DNA of 64,000 bases from Syngnathus acus (Eukaryota; Chordata; Actinopteri; Syngnathiformes; Syngnathidae), in the NCBI RefSeq assembly GCF_901709675.1, contig NC_051103.1, positions 4,697,501 through 4,761,500 of the forward strand. The letters are read 5' to 3'. This document shows positions 46,691 to 60,258 of this stretch, one piece after another; positions within the stretch are counted from its first letter, which is position 1, and every line of letters begins with the position of its first letter. Below the pieces are notes generated by a model. The model had not been told where the DNA came from. It saw only the letters and a program-made list of their open reading frames with translations, and did not search any database. The position numbers were made by a program, and so were the translations under genes.

Positions 46691-49600
46691 GACACTCTAA
46701 GCTCCTCCTTTCCCTCTCTGGCTGTTTTTTTGCAGACTTCGGGCCTCGGTTGCAACATAACGTGCTTTTGCAGCTACTGCGAGTTCCGATAGGATTCCTT
46801 CTATACGTTCAACCAGGTTGAACATGACGGGGCGGATTTATTCTACCGAAAGAAAGGAATGTGCCCTCCAAAAACGACGCCCCTGTCTGCGGATGATGAA
46901 TGGACTCGGTGATTAGTTAGTCGAAAAGGGAGGTGCGCCGCTCGGGCCCTTTAATGGGCCATAATTCGGAAGATAACTGTATTGTCCCTATCTCTCTTGA
47001 CATTTCAATCTAATCAGACCCTCCTCGTTAGCGCCGGTATTCCAAAACGGACGAGCCCGGGAGGGATTCGATGGCGGCGAGCGGACAGGGATGGCCCCCG
47101 TGGAGATCTCGCCGCGCAATTATTAGCGGCAGGGCCCGGGGACTTGTTTTATTTAGATTTTGTTGAACTGACAGCTCAGTTTACAAAGCTAGTGTTCATT
47201 TAGCAAGATAATAGCACAACAGATAAATATGCTGGGGATCCTTCGCACCTCCCCCCTGCACACTAGCAAACATCCCCGAGGAGCCACTTTGAGATCTCTC
47301 CTCCACTCCTTCTTCTCCACAGATGAGATGCTCAGTTTGATTAACACTTCTCTTTCATCCTCTTCATTAGCACCGCCACTGGCCGTGAAAAAGAGGCCAT
47401 GAATTAGATTCCACTTATTCTGTAGACTGCGTCTAATTCCGCACAATGGCGCTTAATGGTGGGGCGTAATAGGAAAAAGGTGTTTGGAACTCATTCTCCG
47501 GATTGGGCGAGCAATAAACGCGCGCCGAGGAGCCAATTTCCTCCGTCCGAGCGTCGGACCTCCGTCAATGAAAACCACCTGGCGCTGAAGGAAGCGATTA
47601 GATTTGGCACCATTGTGAGTTTTCTTAAGCGGCCGTGGAGGGGGGGGTATTGACGCACCTTTCCCGAAATCTGTTTTGTTGCGCTCGGTCACCGGGGGAC
47701 TTATTTTGGTCGCAGCGTGCGGACTTGGGCCCGAGCGGTGCCATAACAGCGTGAATGTGGCTTCCAAAAAGTCCCCCAGCAGACTAAACACTTTGAAAAT
47801 AGCAGCGTGAGCAGCTGACCGTTTAGGGATAGCGTATCGCTGCATACGCACGCAGAACTGAGATAATGACTAGATGGGTTGCGAGTTTTTATTGCTGCGT
47901 GTTTTTTGGAACATAAAAACATCCAATGAAATTCAGTATGCTTCTTTTGCGCCAGCCAAAAACACAAGATACAATTCACATGCTATTTATGAGTATTCTA
48001 AGACTCTAATCCAAAAAACATCTCGTGGAAATCCATCACGGGCCTCTTGTAAATCATAGAAAAATACCACATACCTTTTTTTTTTTTTAATCCTATGAAA
48101 CTAACATACCCTGCTCTCCAAATCACTTTTAAGTCATGTCAAAATATATATACTTGGCAAAATGAAACTTTGAATATTTGAGGATATTGCTGCCGGGATT
48201 TGTCCTAGTGGGGATACATAAAAAGTTGCTACTGAACAAATGTTTGCCATCTCGTGATACCTTCACTTATGAGTTGAATCCACGCCAATAGAGCAATAAA
48301 GCTAAAATTAAATTAACAGCAATTATCACGCCTCATATTTTCTTAGCGACAACACACCCTCTGAGCCAACGCGCTGTTCATCCTCATTCACTTTGATGTT
48401 GTTTTAATTTGTTTGACCTTTTTATTGAAACTGAGCTTGTCAGCTCCTTCTCATCTACCTTCTTTTCACCCCGTGTGTGTCCGAAAATTTAATATTGAGC
48501 TGCAGGAATGTGAGGTGTTTGTACGTTTTTTTTTTTTGTGTGTCCTTATTGCTCCCTGGCAATGTTCATCTCCTGACATTTGGGCTCACCAATTAAGTTG
48601 GCGTCATTTGAATCCCGAGCAAAGCAGGAACAGCAGAGAATCCTGCCATTGTTTTCTTTGCCCTGCTCTCAAAGCGCTGATGTTTTTGTGCGAGGAGGGG
48701 ATTCCCGCAACCAAGAATGGGGGGGGGGTCATTTGTGTTTCATAATAATCATCAGTTTCGTAATCATCTCTGTGTATACTCTTTGTTTTCACATTGAAAC
48801 GACTTGAGGAATTTTATATCAAATTGTCGGCTTCCATACTCGGAATGTGTCGACTGCTTTTGTGAAATTTGCTTGACAGCCACTGCAGCGCCAACAAATT
48901 CGGCCACACACACGCACACAAACACACACCCACAAATACCTGGCAGGAACACATCCCCGCTTCCTTTTTTTTTTTGCTTTTGGCCTCTAAGACCCCTTGG
49001 GCAATGTGTGAGGGTGAATTTGCATTGTGGAGTCTCACTTCTCCGGTTTCACCGGCACCGAGTCGTCCAAGTACCAGACTTGCACTCTTAACACTCGCAC
49101 ACAATGGAAAAGTGAAATATGAAACTGCGGCAGAGCTCATCAGCACATCCAGCGGAAGATCGGCGCACACCTTGACATGTACACCCCGACGATGTGTGTG
49201 CGTGTCTTTGTCCTGTCTCGCTGTCCTCTTGGCACGTAAATCATAATGGATCTCATTATCCAGCTGGGTCAGCTCGTGGGGCCCGTCTGGTGGGAGATGA
49301 TAGCTGGTTGAATGAAGGGCTGCCATGACACACACACACACATGGCTCTGCATACGCCGTTGCACTATATGCCTGTTATTTGTCTCCTTTTCATTCGCGT
49401 ACTATCCAGATGATAAGATGGAGATGACTCATAGACACACACACACCAGACATTAGCGTCTCAGCTTGCTATCAGGCAGACAGCCGGGTGATGAGATGCA
49501 GAGCATAAAAAAAAAAAAAATGGCACTTCTCCCTCTTCCTGCGTCTCGATGGCGCCTCCTCCCTCAAATGCAATTTGGGTATGTTTGAATAAAAGATGTC

Positions 49601-52600
49601 AACAGAAAAACGTCAGCGCTCACCGATTGCACGATGAGGGCGGGTTGCTGGTAACAAGGTTAGGCCGCACACCATTTGTTTGGACAGGAGCATTACCCAA
49701 GCCAATTACTGGATGGTATACCAGCGGCTTGCCAACGAGCTAATGTTTTCCCGTCATGCCTGCCCCTCCCCTCACACATGAGAAAGGAGGGGGCGAGTGG
49801 GAAATAGATTGAGAGAGAACAGCCCGGGGCAACCCCCACCCCCTCCCCTCCACCTGACTGACTGATGCAGCTAATAAACTTTCATTTAAGCTAATATTGC
49901 CCCTTTTTCGTCTTCCCCCCCCCCTCCATCTACTTCCAGGAGGCGAGGCGGTCCGAGCAATCGATGCGGGTAGTCTGCCGGCCGGATGCCCACTTGGCTG
50001 AACAGAGTGCCTCTTAATCAGTGTGAACTTCAACACAGAAAAAAGGCCGCTGCAGACCAACAGAGGTAGAAACGCCGTGTGATGATTCCGTTTTCGTGTG
50101 AGGTCACGGTTGGCACACTGAGGGCGATGTGGTTTTCTTCCCCCCTCGTTCTGTTTACCGTGTCCTGGACGTGTTGATGCTCGACACGCTTCTTGCAACC
50201 GCAGCACGCTTGCACCAGCAAACGCAATCATGTGTGTGCGCACGTGTTTGTATTTTTGTCCCGCCAGTGCTTCTGCAATTGATTTGCAAAGCATTGTGTC
50301 ACGTGACATCACCCATGTCCGACCAAAATGAACTTTTTTTTTTTTTTCTCCCCCAGTCCAAAATGTGTAAATAATTGGCCACCTCAGACTGACTAGTTCA
50401 AATGATGCAAGAAGGTCAACAACTTAGCGTGCTTCCTTAATCGAGATGATCTCCTCATGTGCCGCAAATCAAGATCCATTAAGAGCGATTAAGCGCCGAC
50501 AAGTATAGCGCAGTAAATCAGGGTCATCCCGTGGACCAGACAAGCAGAGGACAGATGAAGAGCGAGTCCCTCTGCAGAAGAACCGCGTGGACAGTCCAGC
50601 ACGTGACAAATGGACAGATCAGATATTAAATATTATTTAGATGATGGAGCAAGCCTCCTTCCACTCTACTAAATGACCTTGTGATTTGTTGATCCGACCT
50701 CACATCCAAAAAGTGAATCCGGAGGCGTGATACAATAGGCGAGGCAGGCGGTGTCACTATTTTATAATAATACCGGGCAATAAAAATAAATCCCGCCGGC
50801 TAATCATTTACTCAACGCTCTTCTCCACCCTCCCGCCTGAACCTGGAGCGATTCGGCATTACCCCGCCACCGCCGCCTTCAATTACACCATTCATCATGT
50901 GTCTTATCTGCCGAGCGCCTTTGATTGAGTGTGCAATAGGCAAAGCTCCTTTACAAATGTGTGTGTGTTGCTTTTGACAAGCATGAATTTGGGAGAATGT
51001 GTGTGTGTGTGTGTGAACCCACAGCACATCTACTTGAGTGTATAAATCAAGCCAGATAATCGCCCCCCCCCCAACTCGCTCTGTGATCCTCTCAGTCCCA
51101 GCGAGCCCATTCTTCTTCTTTTTTTTTATAACCTTCTACTGTCCCATCCTTCCTTCTCGCTTCTTCTTCTTTAGAAGCCATTTGTCTGAGGTGGGGGGGG
51201 CATCTCATCTCCAACAGCGTTAGAAGACAGGCGACAAATTTTAATAAGCAAGCGGGTGCTGTAATTTAGCAGCCTGGGAGGGCGATTAGGCTGATTGATG
51301 CCGGGTTTGCCTAATGGCCCGGCCTCCGGCTCCTGGTCCAAATTGGTAGTAATGAAAGTTTTGTGCAAATTGAGACGGAGGTAAAGGAGGTACCTTTTTC
51401 TCACTCGTTGGCTCCACCCCTCCCCTCCTGTCTCTCTTTGTTACGCTCCTGTGTTCTCTTTTGTTTTCATTTTGTCCGTTTCACTTTGGTTGTTTAGGGC
51501 CGGGTTCGGCCGTCATCGCTCACGCCGGCCCGCCGCTCGGCCTCGTTACGAAAATCAATGCGTGTCTCATCTGCTGTCGCTCTCCTATTCTCTCTTTCTG
51601 GAGCTTTATTGATTTTCAGTTGTTCATTTCCTCCCTTCTTAAGAGCCACCTATTATTCTCCTTTTCAGCTCCACTTGAGTAGTTTCCCGCAGTCACCAAA
51701 GTCTTCGTTCATTTTCTTAACAGACTTCATCCGCTTCAAAGAAGAAAAAAATAAAATAAGACAGCTATGTTGTTGTTTAGGGAACAGGAAGGGTCGGAAA
51801 TTTTCCAACGAATCGGCAAACCCGTTACTGTTCTGCAGATTATGTTCCTCAGCCTTTCTCCCCGAGTCAGGACTGTTTTATGGTCCTCTTAAATAAATAC
51901 ATGTAGAATAGCGATCGCATTTCTCGCATTAGCGGCGTTCAATTGAGAAATGGCCGCATTTTATCTCCAAGGTGGACATTGTGTGCGAGTTTCTGATCTG
52001 GCATCTTTCATTTGACTGCGCTCGCTGGAATGTACCAGATAATGGAAAAACAATTAATGCTTTGAGAGGGAAGTTGTTGAAAAAGAGGTAATGGCCTCAA
52101 TTCACACTCCCCCCCTCCCCTTCTGATGTGTGCGTTAAATGCACAAGTGCATGCATGTGAGTGCTTACGTGTTAACTAGCTTTTCAATTTCCCGACAAGC
52201 GATTTTTTTTTTTCTTCCCAATCCGGCATTCTCTAGACTCCCACACGTTCCTTTTTTTCCCGCCGGTTTTCTTTTAAGACGATGCTCCCCATCTTGTCTT
52301 CCTCCTCGCTCGCTGCCACTTTGAATTACGTGCCGATCTATCATTAATAGCTTTATTAGCATTTTCCTTCTCCTGAGGTGCTTTTGTGTACGATTCAAAC
52401 GAGAAACACGGATGCCGGCGTCGTTACGCAAGGCAACATTGCAATTCTTTGCATGACAAAATGATGGTGGGTAGAAGAAGACGACACATTTTGACAGCTC
52501 CCAAATTAGAACGTGGAGCTTTCTTCTCACCCACAGCTAGCTTGCCTGTAAAGTTTTTATTGATTCTTTTGGAGGGGAAACTTCAGTACAGCATTTTTAA

Positions 52601-55600
52601 AAATGTACGTCCTTGCAGATTAGCTCCATCACATAATCCGGGCAAGTGGCGGAAAAAAAAAAATGACAATAATCCATTACAACAACCTATGAATAGCCCG
52701 TGTTTTCATACAGATTTCGCACCTTATAATTTCATGGTGGATGAAGCTATGAGATATAAAAATCGGATGATGAGGCAGGCGCTTTGAAGTTCCGACGGAC
52801 TGCAAGGGGGAGGGGGGTGGTCTCTTCTCCTGACAAGTAGCGTGGAGGTAAAAATGAGGGGCATATGGTGGAGGAGGGAAGGTGCTGATGGGAAAGAGAC
52901 TAATGGCACGCCGGTGTCAGAAGTGGTCATGTGCCGAGGAAGGAGGACGGCAGAATGAGAGGGAAGATGGAAGGAGGGCTTGACTGATAATCTGTTTACC
53001 TCCCTGAAAATGCTTCAGGCACCATTCTGATTAAAGTTCAGTCTTTCATCTATCATCACAGGGCCGTTAAGAACCTTCAAGAGCTGCCGATACCAAAAGC
53101 GCCATCCAACATGTGACCCCGCCTACCCCCTACACAAAATGGAAAATCATCCTCCTTTGTCTTCTCTTGAGTTCTTGGAAAACTGGCCCCTTAGGATTCT
53201 TTCTTCCTCCTCCCGGAGCATTTTTTTCTCTTTAATGCTGACTTTGTATGTATGTCCTCCACGCACCGCTCCTGACTTTTCTTCAAAGCTTCTCATCCTG
53301 AGAGCTGTGACGCCTTTTCCCCAAGTCAAAGCTTTTAGCACCTCCAGCATAATACAATTACACCCATTCAGGGACATGATATTGTCAGCAGCTTTCTAAA
53401 AATACCGTTCGGATCCGTGCGGATGCGCACTAGCGCCGTCCGGCGTGGTGAAGCGACAGCAGCGCAATGTTCTGGCCACTCAGGCACAAATGCACTTTAA
53501 AAGCTTTTTGCACCCCCCCCCAAGGCCTTGGGAGTGTGAGTGAAGGACAGTCTGGTGGGCAAAAATATGTCAAGGCTGGCACAAAAGCGGCCATGTATTT
53601 TGTTGGAAGTCGACAACAAGCCTTGATGTCCGTCGGAACAAAAACAAAAAGCAAAAGCTGCGTTCCCAAAATATTTACTTTCTTTTCCTCTGCATAGGCC
53701 AGTGAAAATCCAAATATTATCACAGCTCAATTGAATTCAAAGTCATCTTGGGATCCGATGGAAGTTTTTGTTTGTATTCCATAGACTTTGGACAAATGTT
53801 CGTCATCGTCTTTGTCAAACCGTGAGCGCATCTGGTCGCCGCCGGGCGCACCTGTGTACACAAAATTAGCTTTGGGAGTGCTATTACTGCTCGACACAGA
53901 CCTTCACCTCGGGGGCGAAAGGAAAGACTTAGGCCAATTCACTTCAACCCAGACAGCCTTTGATGGACTGATTTAATCCCACTGATGGCGCTTATAAGAC
54001 ACTGGCGAGCGGATTGACAAAGCGCGCACACACCCTTCAGTCATACACAACAGAGGTTGTGTGTGTGAAGCGGAGAGGTCAGCGGGGCTAATACGCTCCC
54101 CTGGCTGTTCTCAAGGTTAATGCGAGCCCGACAGCGGCGGCGGCCGTTAGCGGCCTTCGGATGCCGCTCCCCCGCCATCGCCGGACCCGATTCATCGCCG
54201 TGGCGACGGTGCATTAAGATGTTCTCTCCTCGGTGTCACTCACCCCTTTACGTCGTCCTATTAAGTCCTTTTGTCACGTGTCACATGACCCTCCCTATGT
54301 GTTACCATATCATGTAATCCCATTGTCTGTTAATTGAAATGCGTCCGACATTGTCTATATGGTCCATTAGAGGGGACGGGAGCCTTGTTCTTGAGTGTCA
54401 GCCCTGCTTTAGCAGCTCGCTCATTAATTTTCATAGTCCGTGTTTGACTAGAGCGCCAAAGGGAGGCGGGGATTAGACGAGGTGAACTATGAGGGGAAAA
54501 ATGCAGGCTGGCATGTCGGAGTCTCACCCAAACCATTGAAATCTCATTTACATTTTAATTCAAAGACATTAAGCAGATGCTCTTATCAAGTGCAGGTTGA
54601 TGTTTAGTGTCACGTTCAAGGACACCGGCTTGAGAAATTGCCGTGCGCTTGGATTATAAAAGATTTATGGGTAAATAAATAGTACCTTTTATGTATCTGA
54701 AGTTGCCGGGGAAGTCTAGTGTGGTTTCAGGGAAGATACTATCTCCACAAGTTTGGCATCAAAGAGTTATTGAACGTCATCCTGAGGGGAAAGAAATTTC
54801 GTGCAGACGTTTGTCTTCAGGATGTAGCTGTTTAAATTTCTTGTCGCGCGGGGGGCTGAGCGCCCGAGTCCACGGAAGAGCGATGATGTTGTTGACTCAT
54901 TGTCGGCCAGATGCCAATCAATCAATTAACCGATCAATAGTCATCTGGTGAGCGCCTAAGGACACTGTGAGGGTGTCGGGGAGGGGGGGGGTGATCTCAG
55001 AGGAACCCTCCAATCAATCCATCTTTGCCGTCGCCGCAGAGGTGCGCGAGACTTCGTAAATACGCCCCGATAAATACGCACGTTTTAACGATTAGCAAAT
55101 GTGCTGCTAAGCTTATTTCATAAGCGCTGCCATTTTCCACGCGCTCAAGCATCCAGGCGTCGGATTGTAGCGCCGCGCCAAAGAGAAAAATGACTCAATT
55201 CTGTCTCATTTTTCATCCTCGCATCTCATCTACCCCCGCCTCGCCCCCTCCCTCCCCCTATCCTAATGGAAAGCCGAATACCCCGGCTGTCGTCAGCAGC
55301 TATAGTCACCTACGCTATAACGCGGTTAATAGAAAGGCTTGGCAGCTTATGGCGCCCATGCATTTTCAAATGGGAGTTTTATGACTCTGCGAGCGAAGCC
55401 GAGTGAGGACAAGGAGCGATTCGTCTTTGTTGATGTCTTTCTATTAGAGGGGGATTAACTGTGGCCAGATGAGTGTCCCACTTGCTCTTCAGAGTCCTAC
55501 ATTGAGCCTTTTCAGGAGGGCTCAACACAAATGGTGCAGCAACATTTGTAGACAGACAATATAAATAGTCACGCAGGAGCTGTTGAGAGTCACCGCTCAC

Positions 55601-57285
55601 ACTCGCGCGAGATTAAAAAAAAAAAGATCAGATTTTCCTGCGCAGCCGCCTTTTAAAGCCCCCTCGGTCGTACTTGGCGCCATCCAGCTGCTGTGATCGA
55701 ATGATTGAATTTTATTTCGCATGCTTCCAGCTGGCACGATCTCAGCGTTATACCGTATGTATGTAAACAAATATAGAGTAGATGTATGTGCTTAATGCGT
55801 GCTCTTAATCTCAAAGCTTTTCTATTTGTATCTGTGACCTCTGGGTCACTCAATCGGATCCTTGCTGTTTGTGTTTACTAGCCTTTCCGTGTATGTCCTA
55901 GAAAGGTCACAGCGTGTTATGTGAGCGCCCAGTTATGTTGGCATGTTACTCATATTGCTGCAATTGCGAATTCTATTTCCATTTTACTAAGCGTAGCAAA
56001 AGCACGATAATTAAAAACTAATCACGGTGATTTTTTTTTTTTTTTTCTGTGATGCAGAAAAAAGGTTGTTTGCAGTCGATATGCAGTCGTTCCTTCAAGA
56101 GTGCACAGCCGCTTCTTTTTTGATCCTCAAGCGGGCGAGCGGCGGCATAAACAGGAAGGGGGCCCTGCCTTCAAGTGCGTCATTCACTCTCGTGTCATCG
56201 GATCTTCTGTGTTGAAATATGTGCTCAGGTCCTTCTCAAAACATTGTTAGCTTGACATCCTGGATGGAGGTACTCAAAGGTGACACAACCTTGTGTGCCG
56301 ACGCGGATGTATGCTGATTGCGTGAGCACGCCTGACGCATGTGTGTCGAACAATCCGTGTTGTGTTCCCCCCCTGTGAGACTCCAAAGTCATGTAAATAT
56401 CTGGCTCGGAGGTGTGTATGAATACCAAGTGTTTTGACTCGGTACTGTATATTTGGAGTCCCGGTCAGAAATGTGGTCTTCATTTACGCAGGGCCTCTCC
56501 GGCTAACTGGAACAAGGTTAGCGATGGTGTCGCCTTGCTAACGCTCTCGTGAGAAACACGAGCTTAATATGAGCTGGCTTGAGTGGATGGTGTTGTTGCG
56601 AGGGTTTTGCAAAAAGCTGGCCTGACCTTGTGGTTATTAACTTTGTGGAGTGTTTACAAATGACCTCTGATGACTTCATAGCCTGTTTGACGCAAAAAAG
56701 CACTTTTTCAAAAATGACATGTCTGAATAAGGTCACAACATATTGGATACACGTCACATGTTTATCATGTTCTGCCTTTTCGGGTTGACACGGACACCTT
56801 GTCTAAATCTAAAATCTTTATCGGAAATGTCATGTTGCAATTAGAAAAAAAGGTCAAGCAAATAACAAACATTTGGTTGTTTTCTCCGTGAGTCGAATAT
56901 AATTCAATTTTCATATCTGGTATGTAGGTCAGATCAAACGATTATTGAAGGGAATTTTTGTACATTTATCGTGTCAGAATCGGGTCAGCGCTTTATCACG
57001 GTCATTTGGCGTTTGGATTGCCCCTCCGAAAAAGGCCCGCCTTTCTACCCTGGCTCTCCTCGTCGTTCTTTCTCCCCCTCTCACCTCTCCGCTCTCTTCA
57101 TATTTCATATTAAGCAAGCGGCTCGGTAGAGCCAGCTGTGTAAACAATGGAGCCCAGCCCTTCATGCTTTTACAGAGCTGGAAAAATGTCCAGAAGAGCG
57201 AGACACAAGGAGCTTGCCGCGGGCCGTTGCTATCGCTGATCTATGGCCTTTTTGTAACTCCGACCTTCTTTGAGCACAAGTGAGA

Positions 57286-57290
<5 letters not shown>
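46691..57290. other. Non-coding intergenic stretch with enhancer-like segments
   Basis: No coding gene is supportable; frames of 133-190 codons at 48814, 49740 and 52386 lack family motifs. 46915-47200, 50430-50530, 51225-51400 and 52985-53090 are non-repetitive and rich in AATTA/GATTA/TTAAT words, as in developmental enhancers. A strict E-box (CACGTG) lies at 50601-50606. DR4-like TGACCT-CTGA-TGACTT lies at 56661-56676. Confidence 0.45.

Positions 57291-57323
<33 letters not shown>
57291..57323. repeat. (TG)n microsatellite
   Basis: About 16 uninterrupted TG units. Confidence 0.96.
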
Positions 57324-57326
<3 letters not shown>

Positions 57327-59855
57327 CACCTTCCAGGCTTGTGTGTTTATGAGCACGTGAGCTTTCTGTAACCATAGCCTTTTGCAAATATTGACCGAGT
57401 ATGCCTCAATATGATATCATGTGTGTATCCAGGGCGGTGCAGATGGTCAATTTCTGCACGGACTTTTATTCTTTGCAGGTCCGGCCACTCGCTGTCCTTT
57501 GAGATAATTAGCGTGTGACCTTTCTGAGGTGAGGCACAAATGTCACCCTGCCTGCCTCGCTGACAAGTGCATCCAAGCCACGGGGGGGGGGGCTTGGCAA
57601 AAGAGCTGACGCTTCTCACCGGCTTGGATGTGCACTTAGCACACTTTCGCATACTCGCCACCCCCCCTCCCACACTTGCTCCTCTTGCACCCGTAAAGTG
57701 TCGGCCTGCTTCAAGTGAATCTCCACGAGGGACAAAAAGATGTTATTGAATAATATTAAAAAGAAATCTAGACTTGTTGGACATCCGTGTGTACGCTACT
57801 GAATCCGGTGACATGTATCGAAGCGCACAAAAGCGGTCCTCATGAAAATTTGAAGCCGTCATGCCCGAGCGACTTCCATTACTGGCACCTTTGCCATACA
57901 TGGATGATGGAGCACATGTAAAAAAAAAAAAAAAGTTCAACAGCCTTTTGTGTTCTCCCCCACCGGAGAGCCGGCTGTTTTACACTTAAGCCTTCAAAGT
58001 GAAATTCAAAGTCATCCGGCGGGTTTCGCTACGTAGTCTCACGAGAGTATCGCCAGATGTCGCTTTAAAACCGAAGGACGATATTTCATATTTCATTCAT
58101 CGCTTGCTAAGCGGGCCTTTTGTCCAGCAACAGGCAGGTTAGCGCATCTGCTGTCATGTTATTTTTTTATGTCAGTTTCAGTCAGGATTGTATACGCATA
58201 AGCTTTCTGCTCGTGTCTATTTATATCCGCGCCATATACTGTATGTCATGCGTTGCATCGGTCGTCCCCCGTGGCTGCGCTCTCCGTATTGTCCACCCGT
58301 CCACCCCCGACCTCGCTCTGCCATTTGCTGCTTGGCCGATGATTAATTCAAAGTTTGCTGTCACAAGCAATTACGCTCTCTGGTGCCACGCGACCTCTGA
58401 ACCTTCCTCTTCTCTGGCTGTTACATGCCACCGCCACAGTAAAGACCAAGTGACCCAGATTGTTTGTTTATTTTTCCCCTACTGTTAGTGATCACTTAGG
58501 ATCCCCCTGGAGCTCGCCGCCGCCGCCGTACAGTTGTGCACTTACGGGAACATATACAGAAATGAAGATAACATGTGCTAGGCAAAGATAGTGCTTTAAA
58601 AATAGAGTTGAAAATCTTCAATGCATGAATCGAGCCCTCGGGCAACTATAGGCTGCATCACAATTGCTCATTTGAATCCGATAGCATGTTGCTTTTAATA
58701 TTTCTGCTTTGAAAGTACGCTAGCATCACTTGTACGCTTAACTCAGCTCACTTTTGATTTAATGGAAGCAGAGAGAGTGTTTAAAAGCAAATACTACAAT
58801 AACCACCTCCCATGGGTTATATATATATTTTTTTAAAAATGTCGTTTAAGCTTTCAGACTAATACAAGCTCCGCCTTTAGCCTGACCGGAGCGCACGCCA
58901 CCTCGCCCTGACAAAGTGACAAGAGTGGACAACAATCAATAAAAATAAGTCGATGAGTAGAAAGGGCCAAGCTCGTAAAGTCACCTCTCGGTTTGATTAA
59001 GAGACTTATTCGAGCTGACACGTCACTCTTGTTGGAACCATGTATATGTCGCAGCTGGAAAATGACGTCACAAAATTGCAACGTCGATTTAAATTCATTC
59101 CCTTTTATCGTCTCCAAATGATTGACGCTCCCCATGCTTTACGCACTCCAAACAAGCGGCAACATGTCTGCCTTGACCTCTCTCCCTTCCCAAGAGTTCA
59201 TTTGTGATTCATGCTCCAGTGCAACAATGTTCATGCAAAGACATATCCGCCCCTCACCAAAAATTCCACTTTGCCTCTCACTGACTCGTAAACGGCTCAT
59301 TACGGGAAAGAATAAACCTCGCTTGTGTTGTGACAAGCTGTTTTGAAGCCCCGCTACTCTCTTAATCTTGTTTACGCCGCCGTGTCAACGTACCTCTCGA
59401 TAGCAATTACGTTCGCTCTCTTGCGCCGATAACAACTCGGCATCTTTGTTTTGAAAGTCAACTCTGCGGCAACAAATCTCTGATGGTCCCAGAGAGGCAC
59501 CTTGGGTCTCACCTCTGGCTTCGGCAACTCGTGTAATTAGCCAAGTTTTTCCTTTTGTGTTGGCGTTTGAGTGGGTTTTTTTTTTTTTTTGCTCGTCTCG
59601 CGTACTATTTTGCAGGCTGTCACTGTTAATGAGCGGCGCGCAAAAGCTGCGAGCAAACATCCCGCACCCGCCGCTCTCCTCACTTTTAACACGCCATTAG
59701 GTAATTAAGGCAGATGGGTTGTTTTCGTAAGGTTTCAGACGAGACATTACCGTTAATTAGCGTCCAAACAAAAGCACGGTTTAGCTCTCTGTCTAAAAAA
59801 ACAAAACAAAAAAAACCCCCCGAATGATCCCTTTTTGTTTGATTTCTCTCGACAG
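57324..59855. other. Region immediately upstream of the rara leader exon
   Basis: No separate gene is visible. It contains G and A runs (57582-57592, 57920-57934) and scattered AGGTCA-like half-sites, but no direct repeat with spacing 5, so no classical retinoic acid response element was found. 59580-59592 is a T run. The rara promoter may lie at the right end. Confidence 0.4.
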
Positions 59856-60091
59856 AGGCTGCGGAGGAGGAAGGGGGAGGAGGGAGGGAAGGAGGAGGAG
59901 GCCCGTCCCGGGAGAACATGGTGGCATCATGTGATCTGAGCGAGGAAGGAACCCCGTAGAGAAAGCGTGCAACATCAGCATCACCTTGTCGAAACGGAAG
60001 CGACGGACCCGACCTCCTCATGAGCCAGCGCGGCACACAAGGATAAAAACACCCTGGCGCTGCTTTTTAGACCCCAACCATTGTTCCCTCA
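59856..60091 (+). other. rara: rara untranslated leader exon (predicted)
   Basis: A good acceptor (TTTCTCTCGACAG) ends at 59855 and a strong donor (CTCA|GTAAGTA) follows 60091. The sequence is purine-rich at first (GGAGGAGG words), then CpG-rich. A 149-nt intron separates it from the coding exon, whose acceptor (CTGTTACAAACTGCAG) ends at 60240. If transcription starts inside this block, the acceptor is fortuitous; GGATAAAAAC at 60041 could then be a TATA-like element. Confidence 0.55.
59918..60046 (+). promoter_or_regulatory. rara: Upstream ORFs in the rara leader
   Basis: There are three small frames before the rara start. ATG at 59918 gives a 13-codon frame ending in TAG at 59957-59959. 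ATG at 59929 is followed at once by TGA. ATG at 60020 gives an 8-codon frame ending in TAA at 60044-60046. Such frames usually lower translation of the main frame. They matter only if this exon is in the mRNA. Confidence 0.5.
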
Positions 60092-60258
60092 GTAAGTACG
60101 GGATTTTAACCTCCGCCGACCTTCGCCGGACACTGTTGGATTACGCGCTACTAATCCCGCATTCCCATTGGGAGGGGGGGGGATTACAGCAGCCCAGTGA
60201 ACGACACTGACTCACTTTTTGGCTCTGTTACAAACTGCAGGGGGGTTTGACACGCGTC

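Noticed and set aside
49740-50312. 190-codon minus-strand frame, and similar frames at 48814-49365 and 37097-37606
   Set aside because: Composition follows simple repeats and GC patches, and no domain is recognisable; expected by chance in 47 kb.
58388-58403. CGACCTCTGAACCTTC as a DR2 retinoic acid element
   Set aside because: Both half-sites have mismatches and the spacing is uncertain; not stronger than chance.
1-60000. CRISPR arrays, operons, ribosome-binding sites, replication origins
   Set aside because: The window is vertebrate nuclear DNA; no spacer-repeat arrays or bacterial gene organisation are present.
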